Positions 6,474 to 13,953 of a stretch of DNA of 17,231 bases are shown in pieces. Below the pieces are notes generated by a model. The model did not search any database. It saw nothing but the letters and a program-made list of their open reading frames with translations, and was not told the DNA's origin. The translations under genes and the position numbers were made by a program. How positions within the stretch are numbered: position 1 is the stretch's first letter; each line of letters begins with the position of its first letter. Source of the stretch: SMAG-U1939 sp036376595. Its GTDB lineage: Bacteria > Chloroflexota > Ktedonobacteria > Ktedonobacterales > JADMIN01. The stretch spans positions 1 through 17,231 of the forward strand of contig DASVAA010000080.1 of assembly GCA_036376595.1 (NCBI GenBank), written 5' to 3'.

Positions 6474-6501
6474 CCGCCAGATGCTCTGCGCCCTCTGGCG
6501 G
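6474..6501 (+). terminator. Hairpin terminator candidate after the membrane-protein gene
   Basis: A perfect 8-bp stem CCGCCAGA/TCTGGCGG with a 12-nt loop, starting 22 nt after the stop codon and followed by TTCCCGTTG. The U-rich stretch is short, so this is a candidate only. Confidence 0.5.
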
Positions 6502-6520
6502 TTCCCGTTGGGGGCATTAG

Positions 6521-6569
6521 CGCGCCCCGACACATCGCCACCGCATGGGAAACGAGCAGTCGGGGCGCG
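6521..6569. repeat. 11-bp perfect inverted repeat in the 6452-6833 gene-poor region
   Basis: CGCGCCCCGAC (6521-6531) is perfectly complementary to GTCGGGGCGCG (6559-6569) across a 27-nt spacer. It lies 20 bp beyond the terminator-like hairpin. The function is unknown: it could be a structured RNA end, a small palindromic element or a binding site. The rest of the gap has no convincing intact gene. Confidence 0.6.
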
Positions 6570-6596
6570 TTGTGTGATGTGCGTTGCGGGCGTGGG

Positions 6597-6760
6597 CTAC
6601 GGGTTGTACGGCGCGACGATCACCTGGCCGGCCAACGGGTTCGGCCCGTCGGTGTTGCCGCCGAGGCTGCCGGCGAGGCGCGAGCCGGCGGTGTGGTCCC
6701 TACGCGCATCCACCTCCGCCGCTCGACGGCCCCGTGTTGGATGGCCGTGCGCCCATATAG
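6597..6760 (-). pseudogene. Possible remnant of the 3' end of a gene (low confidence)
   Basis: On the minus strand one frame reads ...EVDARRDHTAGSRLAG and then SLGGNTDGPNPLAGQVIVAP, ending YNP and a TAG at 6597-6599. The composition looks like real protein (balanced G, N, D, P, T) rather than an antisense shadow. Upstream, in this and the neighbouring frame, the sequence gives Arg-rich text and no start with a ribosome site. I do not recognise the family. It may be a decayed gene end or chance. Confidence 0.25.
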
Positions 6761-6833
6761 TCGCCGCGGCATGCCCAATGGTTCAACATCACACGTCCGC
6801 TTCGCGCGCCATCGGCTAGAATAGGCTCGTGGC

Positions 6834-8345
6834 GTGGCGATTGCTACGCCTGAGCTTCCAATGGCGGATTCCCTTGTGACCGTGATGGCCCCCAACGACG
6901 ACGCGAGCGCGTGCGTCACCTTCGAGCTACGCGGGCGCGACCTGGCGCTGGTGCCGCCAGCCGCGCTCTGGCCGCTGGACGACGACACGCTGTGCGCCGC
7001 GCTCGCCGGCCCGGACGAGGCAGCCGGCGCCCGCGCTCTGCTCACACGCGACCGGCGCGGGCGGTTCCTCCGCGCGCGGCCGATGGACTTCCCGCGGCTG
7101 CGCGACGCGGTCCGCGCGCACGGCGCCTACCCGGTGCGCGTCGCCTTCGACGAAAGCCCACTGCTGCCCGTGCCGCCGGAGGTCGCGGTAACGCCACGTC
7201 CCTACCAGGAGGATGCGCTGATGGCGTGGCGCGCGGCAGGCTTCGCGGGCGTGGTGGTGCTGCCGACCGGCGCCGGCAAGACGGTGCTGGGCGCGCTGGC
7301 GATCGCCGATCTGGGGCTGCGGACGCTGGTGGTGGTGCCGACGATCGACCTGCTGCGGCAGTGGCGAGTCGCGCTGCTGCACGCGCTACGGCTGCCAGAG
7401 GAGCACGTGGGCGTCTTCGGCGGCGGCGATCACGAGGTCGCACCGGTGACGGTCATCACCTACGAGTCGGCCCAGCTACATCCCGAGCTGCTGCGCCACT
7501 TCGGCCTGCTGATCTTCGACGAGTGCCATCACCTGCCGGCGCCGACCTACCGCCAGATCGCCGAGGGCGCCTTCACCCCCAATCGCCTGGGACTCTCGGC
7601 CACGCCGGAGCGCGCCGACCTGGAACACGTGGCACTGCGGCGGCTCGTGGGGCCGGAGGTCTACCGCCGTGCGCCCGAAGAGCTGGCCGCCGCGCGCTAC
7701 CTCGCGGCCTACGACGCCCACCGTGTGCCCGTGCGCCTCAGCGACGACGAGCAGGCGCACTACGATGCCGCGCGCGCGGTGTATCGCGAGTACATCCGCC
7801 GCCACCGCATCGCGATTGCGGGGCCGGGCGACTTCCAGCGCAAAGTGCTGTGGGCCAGCGCGCGGAACGCCGATGCCCGCGAGGCGATGCTGGCGTGGCG
7901 CGAGGCGCGCCACCTGGCGCTCAACGCACCGGCCAAGCTGGCGCTGCTCGAAGATCTGTTTGCGCGCCACGCGGGCGAGCGCGTGCTGGTCTTCAGCGAG
8001 TTCAACAGCGTGGTCGAGGCAATCAGCGACCGCTTTGCGATCCCCGCCATCACCCACAAGACACCGCCCGACGAGCGCCGCGCGATCCTCGACCGCTTCC
8101 GCGCCGGGCGCTACACCAAACTTGCCAGCGGTCGCGTGCTCAACGAGGGGGTGGATATCCCCGACTGCGGCGTCGCGGTAATCGTGAGCGGCACGGCCAC
8201 GCGGCGCGAGTATATCCAGCGACTGGGACGCATCCTGCGGCCCAAGGAGACGCGCGCGGTGCTCTACGAGCTGGTGACCGAGGGCACGAGCGAGGAGCGG
8301 GTCTCGGAGCGCCGGCGGGGACAGCATCAGGGGAAGGAAGCCTGA
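6834..8345 (+). CDS. XPB/Rad25-type SF2 DNA helicase
   Basis: 503 residues of the XPB (ERCC3) group of superfamily 2 ATP-dependent helicases/translocases. In archaea and eukaryotes XPB opens DNA in repair or transcription. An N-terminal region (about 27-110) fits the damage-recognition-domain position. Helicase motifs follow: RPYQ (122-125), Walker A LPTGAGKT (143-150), Ia VVVPTIDLLRQW, II DECH (229-232), III LSATPER (254-260), an insert with YREYIRRH, RVLVFSEF (IV), LASGRVLNEGVDIPD (V) and QRLGRILRP (VI, 462-470). The position of the XPB 'RED' motif after motif III reads RAD. The start is a GTG at 6834; ATG 6861 or 6885 are alternatives. A TAGAAT at 6817-6822 puts transcription start almost at the GTG, so the mRNA may be nearly leaderless. 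The next gene starts 2 bp after the stop and encodes a Bax1-like nuclease, supporting a joint DNA-repair role. Confidence 0.93.
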   Translation: MAIATPELPMADSLVTVMAPNDDASACVTFELRGRDLALVPPAALWPLDDDTLCAALAGPDEAAGARALLTRDRRGRFLRARPMDFPRLRDAVRAHGAYPVRVAFDESPLLPVPPEVAVTPRPYQEDALMAWRAAGFAGVVVLPTGAGKTVLGALAIADLGLRTLVVVPTIDLLRQWRVALLHALRLPEEHVGVFGGGDHEVAPVTVITYESAQLHPELLRHFGLLIFDECHHLPAPTYRQIAEGAFTPNRLGLSATPERADLEHVALRRLVGPEVYRRAPEELAAARYLAAYDAHRVPVRLSDDEQAHYDAARAVYREYIRRHRIAIAGPGDFQRKVLWASARNADAREAMLAWREARHLALNAPAKLALLEDLFARHAGERVLVFSEFNSVVEAISDRFAIPAITHKTPPDERRAILDRFRAGRYTKLASGRVLNEGVDIPDCGVAVIVSGTATRREYIQRLGRILRPKETRAVLYELVTEGTSEERVSERRRGQHQGKEA

Positions 8346-8347
8346 CC

Positions 8348-10423
8348 ATGCGCCTGGCGCTCGCCGACGTGAAGAAGGCCATCACCCGCCGCGCGGGCGA
8401 GGTGTACGTCGCGCCGCGGCTGCTGCGCCCGCGCGAGCATGTACGTGCGCTGGCCGCGCTGATCGCGCTGTACGAGGAGCACACCGGCCGCACCCGCGCC
8501 GCGTTCCCCGCCGAACGTCCGGCGGAGCTGATCGGCGACTACCGCCTCGCGCGGTGCCTGATGACGACGCTCGGCGAGTGGTACGCCTGGGAATCACCCG
8601 CGTGGCCCGGTCCCGCGACGCCCGCCGAGGCGGAGGTGCTCGCCGCCGCTGGGATCGCCTCGCCGGTGGACCTGCGTCTCGCGCTCTACGATGCCGCCAA
8701 CGCGGGCGGGCGCGGCTACCTACCCTCCATCGAACGCGAGGCCGCGCTGGACGCCTTCGCCGCGACGCTGGGCATCTCGCGGGCGACGCTCGACGCGCTG
8801 CTGGTGCTCGACCGTGACGAGCATGCCGTGCTGCGGCGCTTCTCATCTGATGCGGCTACGCCCGCACAGCTCGCCGCGCGCTATAACCAGCTCGCGCTGG
8901 AGGCGCTGCTGGCCGCCGCGGCCACCGTCGAGTGGGTACTGCCCGCGGTGCCGGGCGACCGCGGCGCGCGCTCGGCGGCGCTCAAGCGCGTGTGCTTCCT
9001 CGCGCGACGCATGGGGGTCCACTACGACGTAGCGTTTGAGGATACGGGGAACGCGGAGGACGCGGAGGCTCGCGGAGGTCGCGGAGAAGAAGGGCTCCTC
9101 GTCGCGGAGCGGCCCGCGCTGTACGCCGTGCCGTCCAATGGGGGTCTGGCGGGCCGGGCGCTGCGCGTCACGCTCTATGGACCACAGGAGGTGATGGGCG
9201 CCGCCAACCAGTACGGCGAGCGGCTGGCGCGCCTGTGCCGCGCGCTGCTGGGGTACCGCCGCCCCGACACTCACGACCGGCCGGCGCTGGGTGGCGAGGG
9301 GCTGCGCGGGTCGGCGCGCGTCTATCTGCACGGGCGCCCGCTGACCTTCCCCCTGGACGAGACCCTGCTCGCGCTGCTCGACTTCGATACGACCGCACCC
9401 ACCGAACTCGCAGGCGAGCAATTTGACAGCGCGCTGGAAGAGCGGCTCTTCGCCGAATTCGCCGCCCTGGAACGGGCAGGCGAGGCCCACGGCTGGCACG
9501 TCGAGCGCGAGCCGGAGCCGCTCGTGGCCGGCGAGACGATCTACCTGCCCGACTTCGGCTTCACGCGCGGCCCGCGGCGCGTGTATCTGGAGCTGGCCGG
9601 CTACTGGCGTCCTGAGTACCGCGAGCGCAAGGTGCGTAAGCTGCTTGCCCTGCGCAGCCGCATGCCGCTCGTCGTCGCCGCCCCGGCCGCCGCGCGCGAG
9701 GCGTTCGCCGCGCTCGACGGGGTGTACCCGCTGCTGTACTACGGTGCGCGCCCCTCAGCGACGGCGCTGTTGGCACTGCTCGATCGCGAGTACGACGACG
9801 CGGCCGAGCGGCTGGCGGGGGTGGACTGGCCGCGCGCGCTGGATCGTGTGGAGGCCGCGGGGTGGCTGGCGCCGAATGCCGCGATGGCGCTGCTGGGCGT
9901 GGTCTCGCGCTCCGAGGTTCCCGGTGCGCTGGAGCGCCTGAGTGCCGCCGCCTCCTCCAGCCGCGAGGCGCCGGAGTGGATCACTGGCGTGGGACTCTGT
10001 ATGCCCGCGTGGCGCGAGACGGCTCAAGCGCGGTTGGCCGCGGCGGTGGGTTTCGCGCCAGATGGCCGGCTGGCGCTGCCGGCATTGCGCGAGCAGATTG
10101 CGCGTGACGATCCAGCGCTGGCGGGTCTGGATGACGATGGGGTGGAGGCACTGGCACGGCTGGCGGGCATGGAGGTGCGCCGCGACTCGATCTTCGCCGC
10201 CGAGGTGCTCGCACCTGGTATCGCTGCAGCCGACGAGGGATTGCCGGTATCGCACGAGCGGACGCAGACGCCGCGCCCATCCTCGGGCCGTGCGCGCAAA
10301 GCGCAACCCGCGTCGCGCGCGAGCCGTAAAGTGCATGACGTATCCCACAAGCCCCAGTCCCTCTTCGCCGATTCAGAGTCGAGCGGCGCGGGCGAGGATG
10401 CGCCCGAAACAACCAAGAGCTGA
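8348..10423 (+). CDS. DUF790 / Bax1-like nuclease, partner of XPB helicase
   Basis: 691 residues of the DUF790 family. The founding archaeal member, Bax1 (binds archaeal XPB), is a structure-dependent nuclease acting with XPB. Recognisable features: an N-terminal DUF790 segment (1-100, MRLALADVKKAITRRAGEVY), LRVTLYGPQEVMGAANQYG (273-291), and a PD-(D/E)xK-type nuclease core. The core has LEERLFAEF (363-371), YLPDFGF (399-405, Asp402), YLELAGYW (413-420, Glu415) and then PEY...K...K. ATG 8348 is preceded by GGGAAGGAAG within the end of the helicase gene, so the two are translationally close. The protein is longer than archaeal Bax1, which I recall as roughly 450 residues. Extra parts are a charged insert at 235-249 encoded by a dispersed repeat and a C-terminal extension (about 490-691) ending in a low-complexity, basic then acidic tail. 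Function as nuclease is family knowledge; partnership with the upstream helicase is inferred from the operon. Confidence 0.88.
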   Translation: MRLALADVKKAITRRAGEVYVAPRLLRPREHVRALAALIALYEEHTGRTRAAFPAERPAELIGDYRLARCLMTTLGEWYAWESPAWPGPATPAEAEVLAAAGIASPVDLRLALYDAANAGGRGYLPSIEREAALDAFAATLGISRATLDALLVLDRDEHAVLRRFSSDAATPAQLAARYNQLALEALLAAAATVEWVLPAVPGDRGARSAALKRVCFLARRMGVHYDVAFEDTGNAEDAEARGGRGEEGLLVAERPALYAVPSNGGLAGRALRVTLYGPQEVMGAANQYGERLARLCRALLGYRRPDTHDRPALGGEGLRGSARVYLHGRPLTFPLDETLLALLDFDTTAPTELAGEQFDSALEERLFAEFAALERAGEAHGWHVEREPEPLVAGETIYLPDFGFTRGPRRVYLELAGYWRPEYRERKVRKLLALRSRMPLVVAAPAAAREAFAALDGVYPLLYYGARPSATALLALLDREYDDAAERLAGVDWPRALDRVEAAGWLAPNAAMALLGVVSRSEVPGALERLSAAASSSREAPEWITGVGLCMPAWRETAQARLAAAVGFAPDGRLALPALREQIARDDPALAGLDDDGVEALARLAGMEVRRDSIFAAEVLAPGIAAADEGLPVSHERTQTPRPSSGRARKAQPASRASRKVHDVSHKPQSLFADSESSGAGEDAPETTKS
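9050..9093 (+). repeat. Purine-rich ~10-bp-periodic repeat inside the Bax1-like gene (member 2)
   Basis: Units AACGCGGAGG, ACGCGGAGG, CTCGCGGAGG, TCGCGGAGA recur every 9-10 bp and keep the reading frame, encoding NAEDAEARGGRGEEG (residues 235-249). The same unit form with A for G (ACGCAGAGG) occurs at 16111-16149, and a CGCGAAG version on the minus strand at 1640-1720. It sits in a variable linker just before a conserved block of the nuclease. Confidence 0.7.
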
Positions 10424-10444
10424 ACGATCGCGCTGAGGCAGGCT

Positions 10445-10495
10445 GCCGGCCGCCACTACTTGCGGCATATGCTCATCATCCGGCGTCCTTTTTTT
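10445..10495 (+). terminator. Terminator candidate after the XPB-Bax1 operon
   Basis: An outer GCCGG/CCGGC pairing (10445-10449 with 10480-10484) encloses a GCCGC/GCGGC hairpin (10449-10453 with 10462-10466, one base shared between the two options). A T7 run (10489-10495) follows 4 nt later. This is one of the longest T runs in this GC-rich window. The fold is imperfect, so confidence is moderate. Confidence 0.45.
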
Positions 10496-10560
10496 GTGGC
10501 TGGGTGACGGCCGGTACGCGAGGGAAGCACCCCCACTCAGGGCGACTCGTAGGGATAATC

Positions 10561-10566
10561 AGGAGG
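10561..10566 (+). promoter_or_regulatory. Strong ribosome-binding site that fixes a GTG start
   Basis: AGGAGG lies 6 nt before GTG at 10573. This decides the start of the zinc-module protein; the same frame is open back to 10504, but that upstream part has no ribosome site and odd composition. Confidence 0.8.
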
Positions 10567-10572
10567 TGCGCC

Positions 10573-12261
10573 GTGGGAGAAGACGAGCAGCAACGGGAGC
10601 CGGCGCAGCCTGCCGGTCCGCAGGAGCCAGAGCAGCCCACAACGCTGCATCCGGCGGCGCAGGGCAACGGCCGGGTAGACGCCATCCACGGCAATGCGCA
10701 TACCCTCGACCCCGACGAGCTGACCGCCGAGCTGGAGCGCCAGGCGCGCGAGATGCTCGATGCGCTGCGCGAGACCGCAGGCGACCTGGGCGCGCGTGTG
10801 CGCCGTGCCGTCGAGCACGCTTCATCGCTGTGGGACGAGACACACCCAGGCCTACCGGCTGAGACCGGCGTCGCGCCTGAGGACGACCGGCGCGCGCGGC
10901 TGCTGGCGAGTCGCTGGGTGGCGCGCGACTTCCTGGTGGACCCCGACCTGCCTGGCGCGATGACGGTGCGCAGCGTGACCTCCGCGCGCATCTGGCATGT
11001 GGCGCTGCACGAGCGCGGCGAGCGCCGCGAGCTGGCCGAGGGCAGCGAGCCGTACAGCGGCCAGCGCCCCGCCGAGCCAGGCCCTGTCCTGCCCGCGTGG
11101 GATTACGTCTTCCCCGCCACACCTGATATCGTCTCCGGCGTGCGTCGCGAGCGCCTCTCGGGCACCGGCACCGTCGCCGCCTGCGCCCGCTGCAACGGCT
11201 CCGGCCACCGCCCCTGCGCGAGCTGCGAGGGCAAGGGATTGGTACCTTGCCCGCGCTGCCACGGGCGCGCGCGTGTCCCCTGTGCACGCTGCCGCGGACG
11301 CGGCCACATTGCCGATCCCAACGCCGAGCGCCAGGCGCGCGCCAGCCGCCCCTACCTCCAGATCCAGGCCGAGCGCGTGGCGCAGGATGCGGTTGACCGG
11401 CTCGCCGGCTTCGCCGAGCGGCTGCGGCAAGATTACGCGGTGCCGTTGCCGCCCACGCACCAGTGGCTCCCCGCCGCGCCGGCCTCCGGCGTCACCATTC
11501 CATGCCCGGACTGCACCAACGGCACCGTGCCCTGCACCTGCAATGAGGGCAAGGTGGTCTGCGCGACCTGCAGGGCCACTGGGTACGACCGCTGCCCCGC
11601 CTGCTCTGGCACGGGGCGCGTCGTGCGCCACGCGCAGGTGGTACGTCACTTCGATACGCATATCCACCAGCGCACGCTGCCCTACGGAGACACCGAGGCC
11701 GCCGGCTGGGTGACACACGAGATGCTGCGCAAGGTCCACGCGGAAGACGCCTGGGACGGCCCGACCGACGCGATGGGCAGCATCGGCGCGCCGGAGAGCG
11801 TGCCGGCGGACGTGTGGACAGCGGCGGTAGCCTTCGCGCGCGCCCCAGGCGATGCGCAGGCGTCGAGTCCCGCCGCGCCCAGCGAGCGGCGCGTGATCTC
11901 GCGCCGGCTGCGCCTCTCGCGCGTGCCCATCACGCGCGTGGAGTACACGTTCGCCGGCAAGCCGTTCAGCTTCGTCGCGGTGGGTCGTGAGGGCCATGAG
12001 AAGTTCTGGGCGCACGAGTTCCCGCCGCGCTGGAGCCGCGTCGGGCGCTTTCTGCGGGCGCTGTCGCGCGATCTGGCGCGCGAGGCGGGGACGGCGAGCG
12101 GCGGCGGCTCAGGCTACTCCGAGCGTCCCGCCGGGCTGCTGAGCCACATAGACGATTTCCGCCATCGCCGCCTCACGTCGGGGCCGGGGCAGCCCGCGGA
12201 CGAGTCTGCCCCGCCCGCCGAGACTGAGATGCGGAATCCAGTCGAGCCAGATGTAGACTGA
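10573..12261 (+). CDS. Protein with two DnaJ-type cysteine-rich zinc modules (SSUH2-like)
   Basis: 562 residues with no J domain visible. The N-terminal 45 residues are Pro/Gln/Glu-rich, followed by a helical stretch (48-90). Module 1 (204-244) has four CxxC motifs (Cys204/207, 215/218, 226/229, 237/240), mostly as CxxCxGxG, the pattern of the DnaJ zinc-binding domain. An amphipathic linker (262-288) follows. Module 2 (311-348) has CxxC at 311/314, CxC at 321/323, and CxxC at 330/333 and 341/344. The C-terminal part has VPITRVEYTFAGKPFSFVAVG (451-471), which resembles the C-terminal domain of SSUH2-like proteins. Zinc binding is predicted from the motif; a role as folding helper, RNA-binding or other scaffold is unknown. 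The GTG start follows AGGAGG. It sits alone between the XPB-Bax1 operon and a convergent membrane-protein cluster. Confidence 0.8.
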   Translation: MGEDEQQREPAQPAGPQEPEQPTTLHPAAQGNGRVDAIHGNAHTLDPDELTAELERQAREMLDALRETAGDLGARVRRAVEHASSLWDETHPGLPAETGVAPEDDRRARLLASRWVARDFLVDPDLPGAMTVRSVTSARIWHVALHERGERRELAEGSEPYSGQRPAEPGPVLPAWDYVFPATPDIVSGVRRERLSGTGTVAACARCNGSGHRPCASCEGKGLVPCPRCHGRARVPCARCRGRGHIADPNAERQARASRPYLQIQAERVAQDAVDRLAGFAERLRQDYAVPLPPTHQWLPAAPASGVTIPCPDCTNGTVPCTCNEGKVVCATCRATGYDRCPACSGTGRVVRHAQVVRHFDTHIHQRTLPYGDTEAAGWVTHEMLRKVHAEDAWDGPTDAMGSIGAPESVPADVWTAAVAFARAPGDAQASSPAAPSERRVISRRLRLSRVPITRVEYTFAGKPFSFVAVGREGHEKFWAHEFPPRWSRVGRFLRALSRDLAREAGTASGGGSGYSERPAGLLSHIDDFRHRRLTSGPGQPADESAPPAETEMRNPVEPDVD

Positions 12262-12269
12262 AAGACCTA

Positions 12270-12287
12270 CACCGGCAGCTTCCGGTG
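12270..12287 (+). terminator. Weak hairpin after the zinc-module gene
   Basis: CACCGG/CCGGTG is a perfect 6-bp stem with a 6-nt loop, 9 nt after the stop codon, without a T run. It may mark transcript end. Confidence 0.35.
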
Positions 12288-12429
12288 ACATAGCCGTTTG
12301 CGCGCTATATTCCCGCCGTTATCAAGCAGACCTTGCCACACCGGTGGATGCAGTCGAGGCCTGACACGCACGTGCGCCTTGTGTCTCGCCTGACCGATGC
12401 CGGGCCAGGGCTATCCGCGCAGAACCTTA

Positions 12430-12465
12430 CCGGCCACCACCTCGTCACCGGCCACCACCTCGTCG
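12430..12465. repeat. 18-bp tandem duplication in the 12262-12498 intergenic region
   Basis: CCGGCCACCACCTCGTCA is followed at once by the same sequence with one change in the last base. The surrounding 237 bp between the zinc-module gene and the sigma-factor remnant shows no convincing gene on either strand; short open frames there have no ribosome site or homology. Confidence 0.75.
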
Positions 12466-12498
12466 CAGGCTTCCCGAGTCGCCACGGAGGTAGGTTCC

Positions 12499-13017
12499 TC
12501 ACTCGCTCGGGATCGAGATCGCAAGCTGGCGCAGGTGCTCGGGGTTGGCGACCACATAGATCGCGACGATCTTGCCGTTCGTGATCGTGAATCTGAAAAC
12601 GAGGACCTGTTGTCCACGCTGGGCCACAGCTCCCACGGCTCCGTTCACCAGCGCCGGTTGCAACCCCCTGACGCGCCCAGAAACCTGCCGGGCCACGGCG
12701 CCTGCACCGCGGACTTCGCCCGGCGCGCCCACAGACACGGAGGCGCGGTCGGCCCGCAGCACCACATCCGGGTCGAGCACCGCGAGCAGCGCGTCGAAGT
12801 CCCCGTCGCGCGAGGCTGCCAGGAAGGCATCCGCCACGACGCGTTGGCGGGCGAGATCGGCATCCTGCACCGTGGCCGCTCCCTGCACCCGGCGGCGAGC
12901 GCGGCTGGCAAGTCCTCGCACGAAGACACGCCTGCCGCGCGGACGAGAGACCAGCGTGAGCAGCAGCCTGCCGCGGAACCTGGCGCGGACTGAAGCTAGC
13001 CCTCCGCAGGAGACCAA
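12499..13017 (-). pseudogene. Truncated ECF41-type sigma factor, C-terminal (SnoaL-like) part only
   Basis: The last ~130 residues match the extra C-terminal domain of ECF41/SigJ-type sigma factors. This includes VVADAFLAASRDGDFDALLAV, then LDPDVVLRADRA, PALVNGAVGAVA, VFRFTITNGKIVAIYVVANPEHLRQL, with NPEHL at the family's NPDKL motif. Just before it, VRGLASRARRRVQ looks like the end of sigma region 4 (usual form RQLASRARRRV). Sigma region 2 and most of region 4 are missing. The open frame to 13017 has no homology and no convincing ribosome site, and the Yip1 gene ends 1 bp upstream. It is therefore most likely a 5'-deleted remnant. A free-standing SnoaL-like protein translated after the Yip1 gene cannot be excluded. 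The usual ECF41 partner (carboxymuconolactone decarboxylase or oxidoreductase) is absent. Confidence 0.72.
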
Positions 13018-13018
13018 C

Positions 13019-13828
13019 TCAGGAAGATCTCAGGCCCATCGCGACCAGTATCGCGGCGCCGATGATCACGCCGATGATGATCGTAATGACGATCAGGACG
13101 ACGATGGTGAGGACGATGACGCCAATCGCCTGCCCCTGGCTCAGCCGCGGCACCGCGATGGTCGCGAAATACCATAGGATGAGCGAATAGATACCGGCTG
13201 CCAGCCCGATCAGGCCACCGAGAATGGGGATGATGCCCGCGACCGCCGCGATGATGCCCAGCGGCACGAGAAACAATGTCAGCACATAGGCGTAGGGCAA
13301 AAAGCTCGCCGTGCTGCCAAAGAGCCGCGCCAGCAGGTAGGCGACACCGGCGACGACGAAGAAGCTGACGAACGTGGCGATCAGCGAGCCGATCACGCTA
13401 CCGGCCGACGGTCCCGGCGCATGCAGCGCGCGGTATTCCAGCTTGGTGATGGAGTCGAATATCGCCCGCACGATGGCGAGCGCCACCAGCCCGATCCAGA
13501 TTGCCGTCCAGTTGGCGTACGGCGCCTCGGCGCTGAACGTCGCGACGCCGGGATTGCGCAGCACGGTGACGTAGCGCTGCAGCAGCGCCTGGAAGTCGAA
13601 GCCGGCACCTGGAGCTGGCCGCGGCGGAGGGGGATACGCGCCCTGCGGTGGTGGCGGAGGGTATGCGGCGCCCGGTGGCGGGTACGCACCGGGTGGTGGC
13701 GGAGGGGATTCGCCGGGCGGTGGATACCCACTTGGCGGCGGGGGAAACTCGCCTGGCGGTGGCGGATACTCACCAGGTGGGACGTTCTGTTGCGCGTTCT
13801 GTTGCGCGTCGTTGGGGTCCATGCTCAT
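13019..13828 (-). CDS. Yip1-family membrane protein with proline-rich N terminus
   Basis: 269 residues. Residues 17-73 are a repetitive Pro/Gly/Tyr tract built from units such as EYPPPPG, EFPPPPSG, YPPPGESPPPPPG and AYPPPG. From residue 78 comes a Yip1-type domain: FQALLQRYVTVLRNP, then about five hydrophobic segments near 107-124, 144-169, 178-200, 202-226 and 233-263. Yip1 proteins are polytopic membrane proteins of unclear function in bacteria. The ATG at 13826-13828 is chosen because CAGGAG lies about 9 nt upstream; a second ATG is 2 codons later, and the open frame further upstream lacks homology. It lies 125 bp downstream of a DUF4870 gene on the same strand, which also starts with a short Pro/Gln tract, so the two may be co-transcribed. 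Confidence 0.88.
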   Translation of the reverse strand: MSMDPNDAQQNAQQNVPPGEYPPPPGEFPPPPSGYPPPGESPPPPPGAYPPPGAAYPPPPPQGAYPPPPRPAPGAGFDFQALLQRYVTVLRNPGVATFSAEAPYANWTAIWIGLVALAIVRAIFDSITKLEYRALHAPGPSAGSVIGSLIATFVSFFVVAGVAYLLARLFGSTASFLPYAYVLTLFLVPLGIIAAVAGIIPILGGLIGLAAGIYSLILWYFATIAVPRLSQGQAIGVIVLTIVVLIVITIIIGVIIGAAILVAMGLRSS

Positions 13829-13953
13829 ACGGCAGCGCTCCTGACTCTGGAGATTGCGACGATGGCGAGCAAATCCCGTGCCGGATCGCTCGCCACGACG
13901 CATGGCTCTTCAATCGCTCGGAGCGGCAGGGTCCGCTCTCGGTGCAAAGCGCG

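Noticed and set aside
6481..6824. Two rightward open frames in the gap before the helicase gene
   Set aside because: They overlap inverted repeats, differ in frame, lack ribosome sites and have Arg/Ala/Pro-rich translations.
6911..8347. Upstream extension of the Bax1-like reading frame through the helicase gene (frame open from 6911)
   Set aside because: It overlaps the helicase in another frame and is Arg/Ala-rich nonsense. Family homology and a ribosome site start at 8348.
10424..12261. XPB, Bax1 and the zinc-module protein as one three-gene operon
   Set aside because: A 149-bp gap with a T7-ended terminator-like structure separates the third gene, so co-transcription is not supported by sequence alone.
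12305..12993. Open frames on both strands around 12305-12993 other than the sigma-factor remnant
   Set aside because: No ribosome site and no recognisable motif; the frames are shadows of the 18-bp duplication and of the SnoaL-like coding region.
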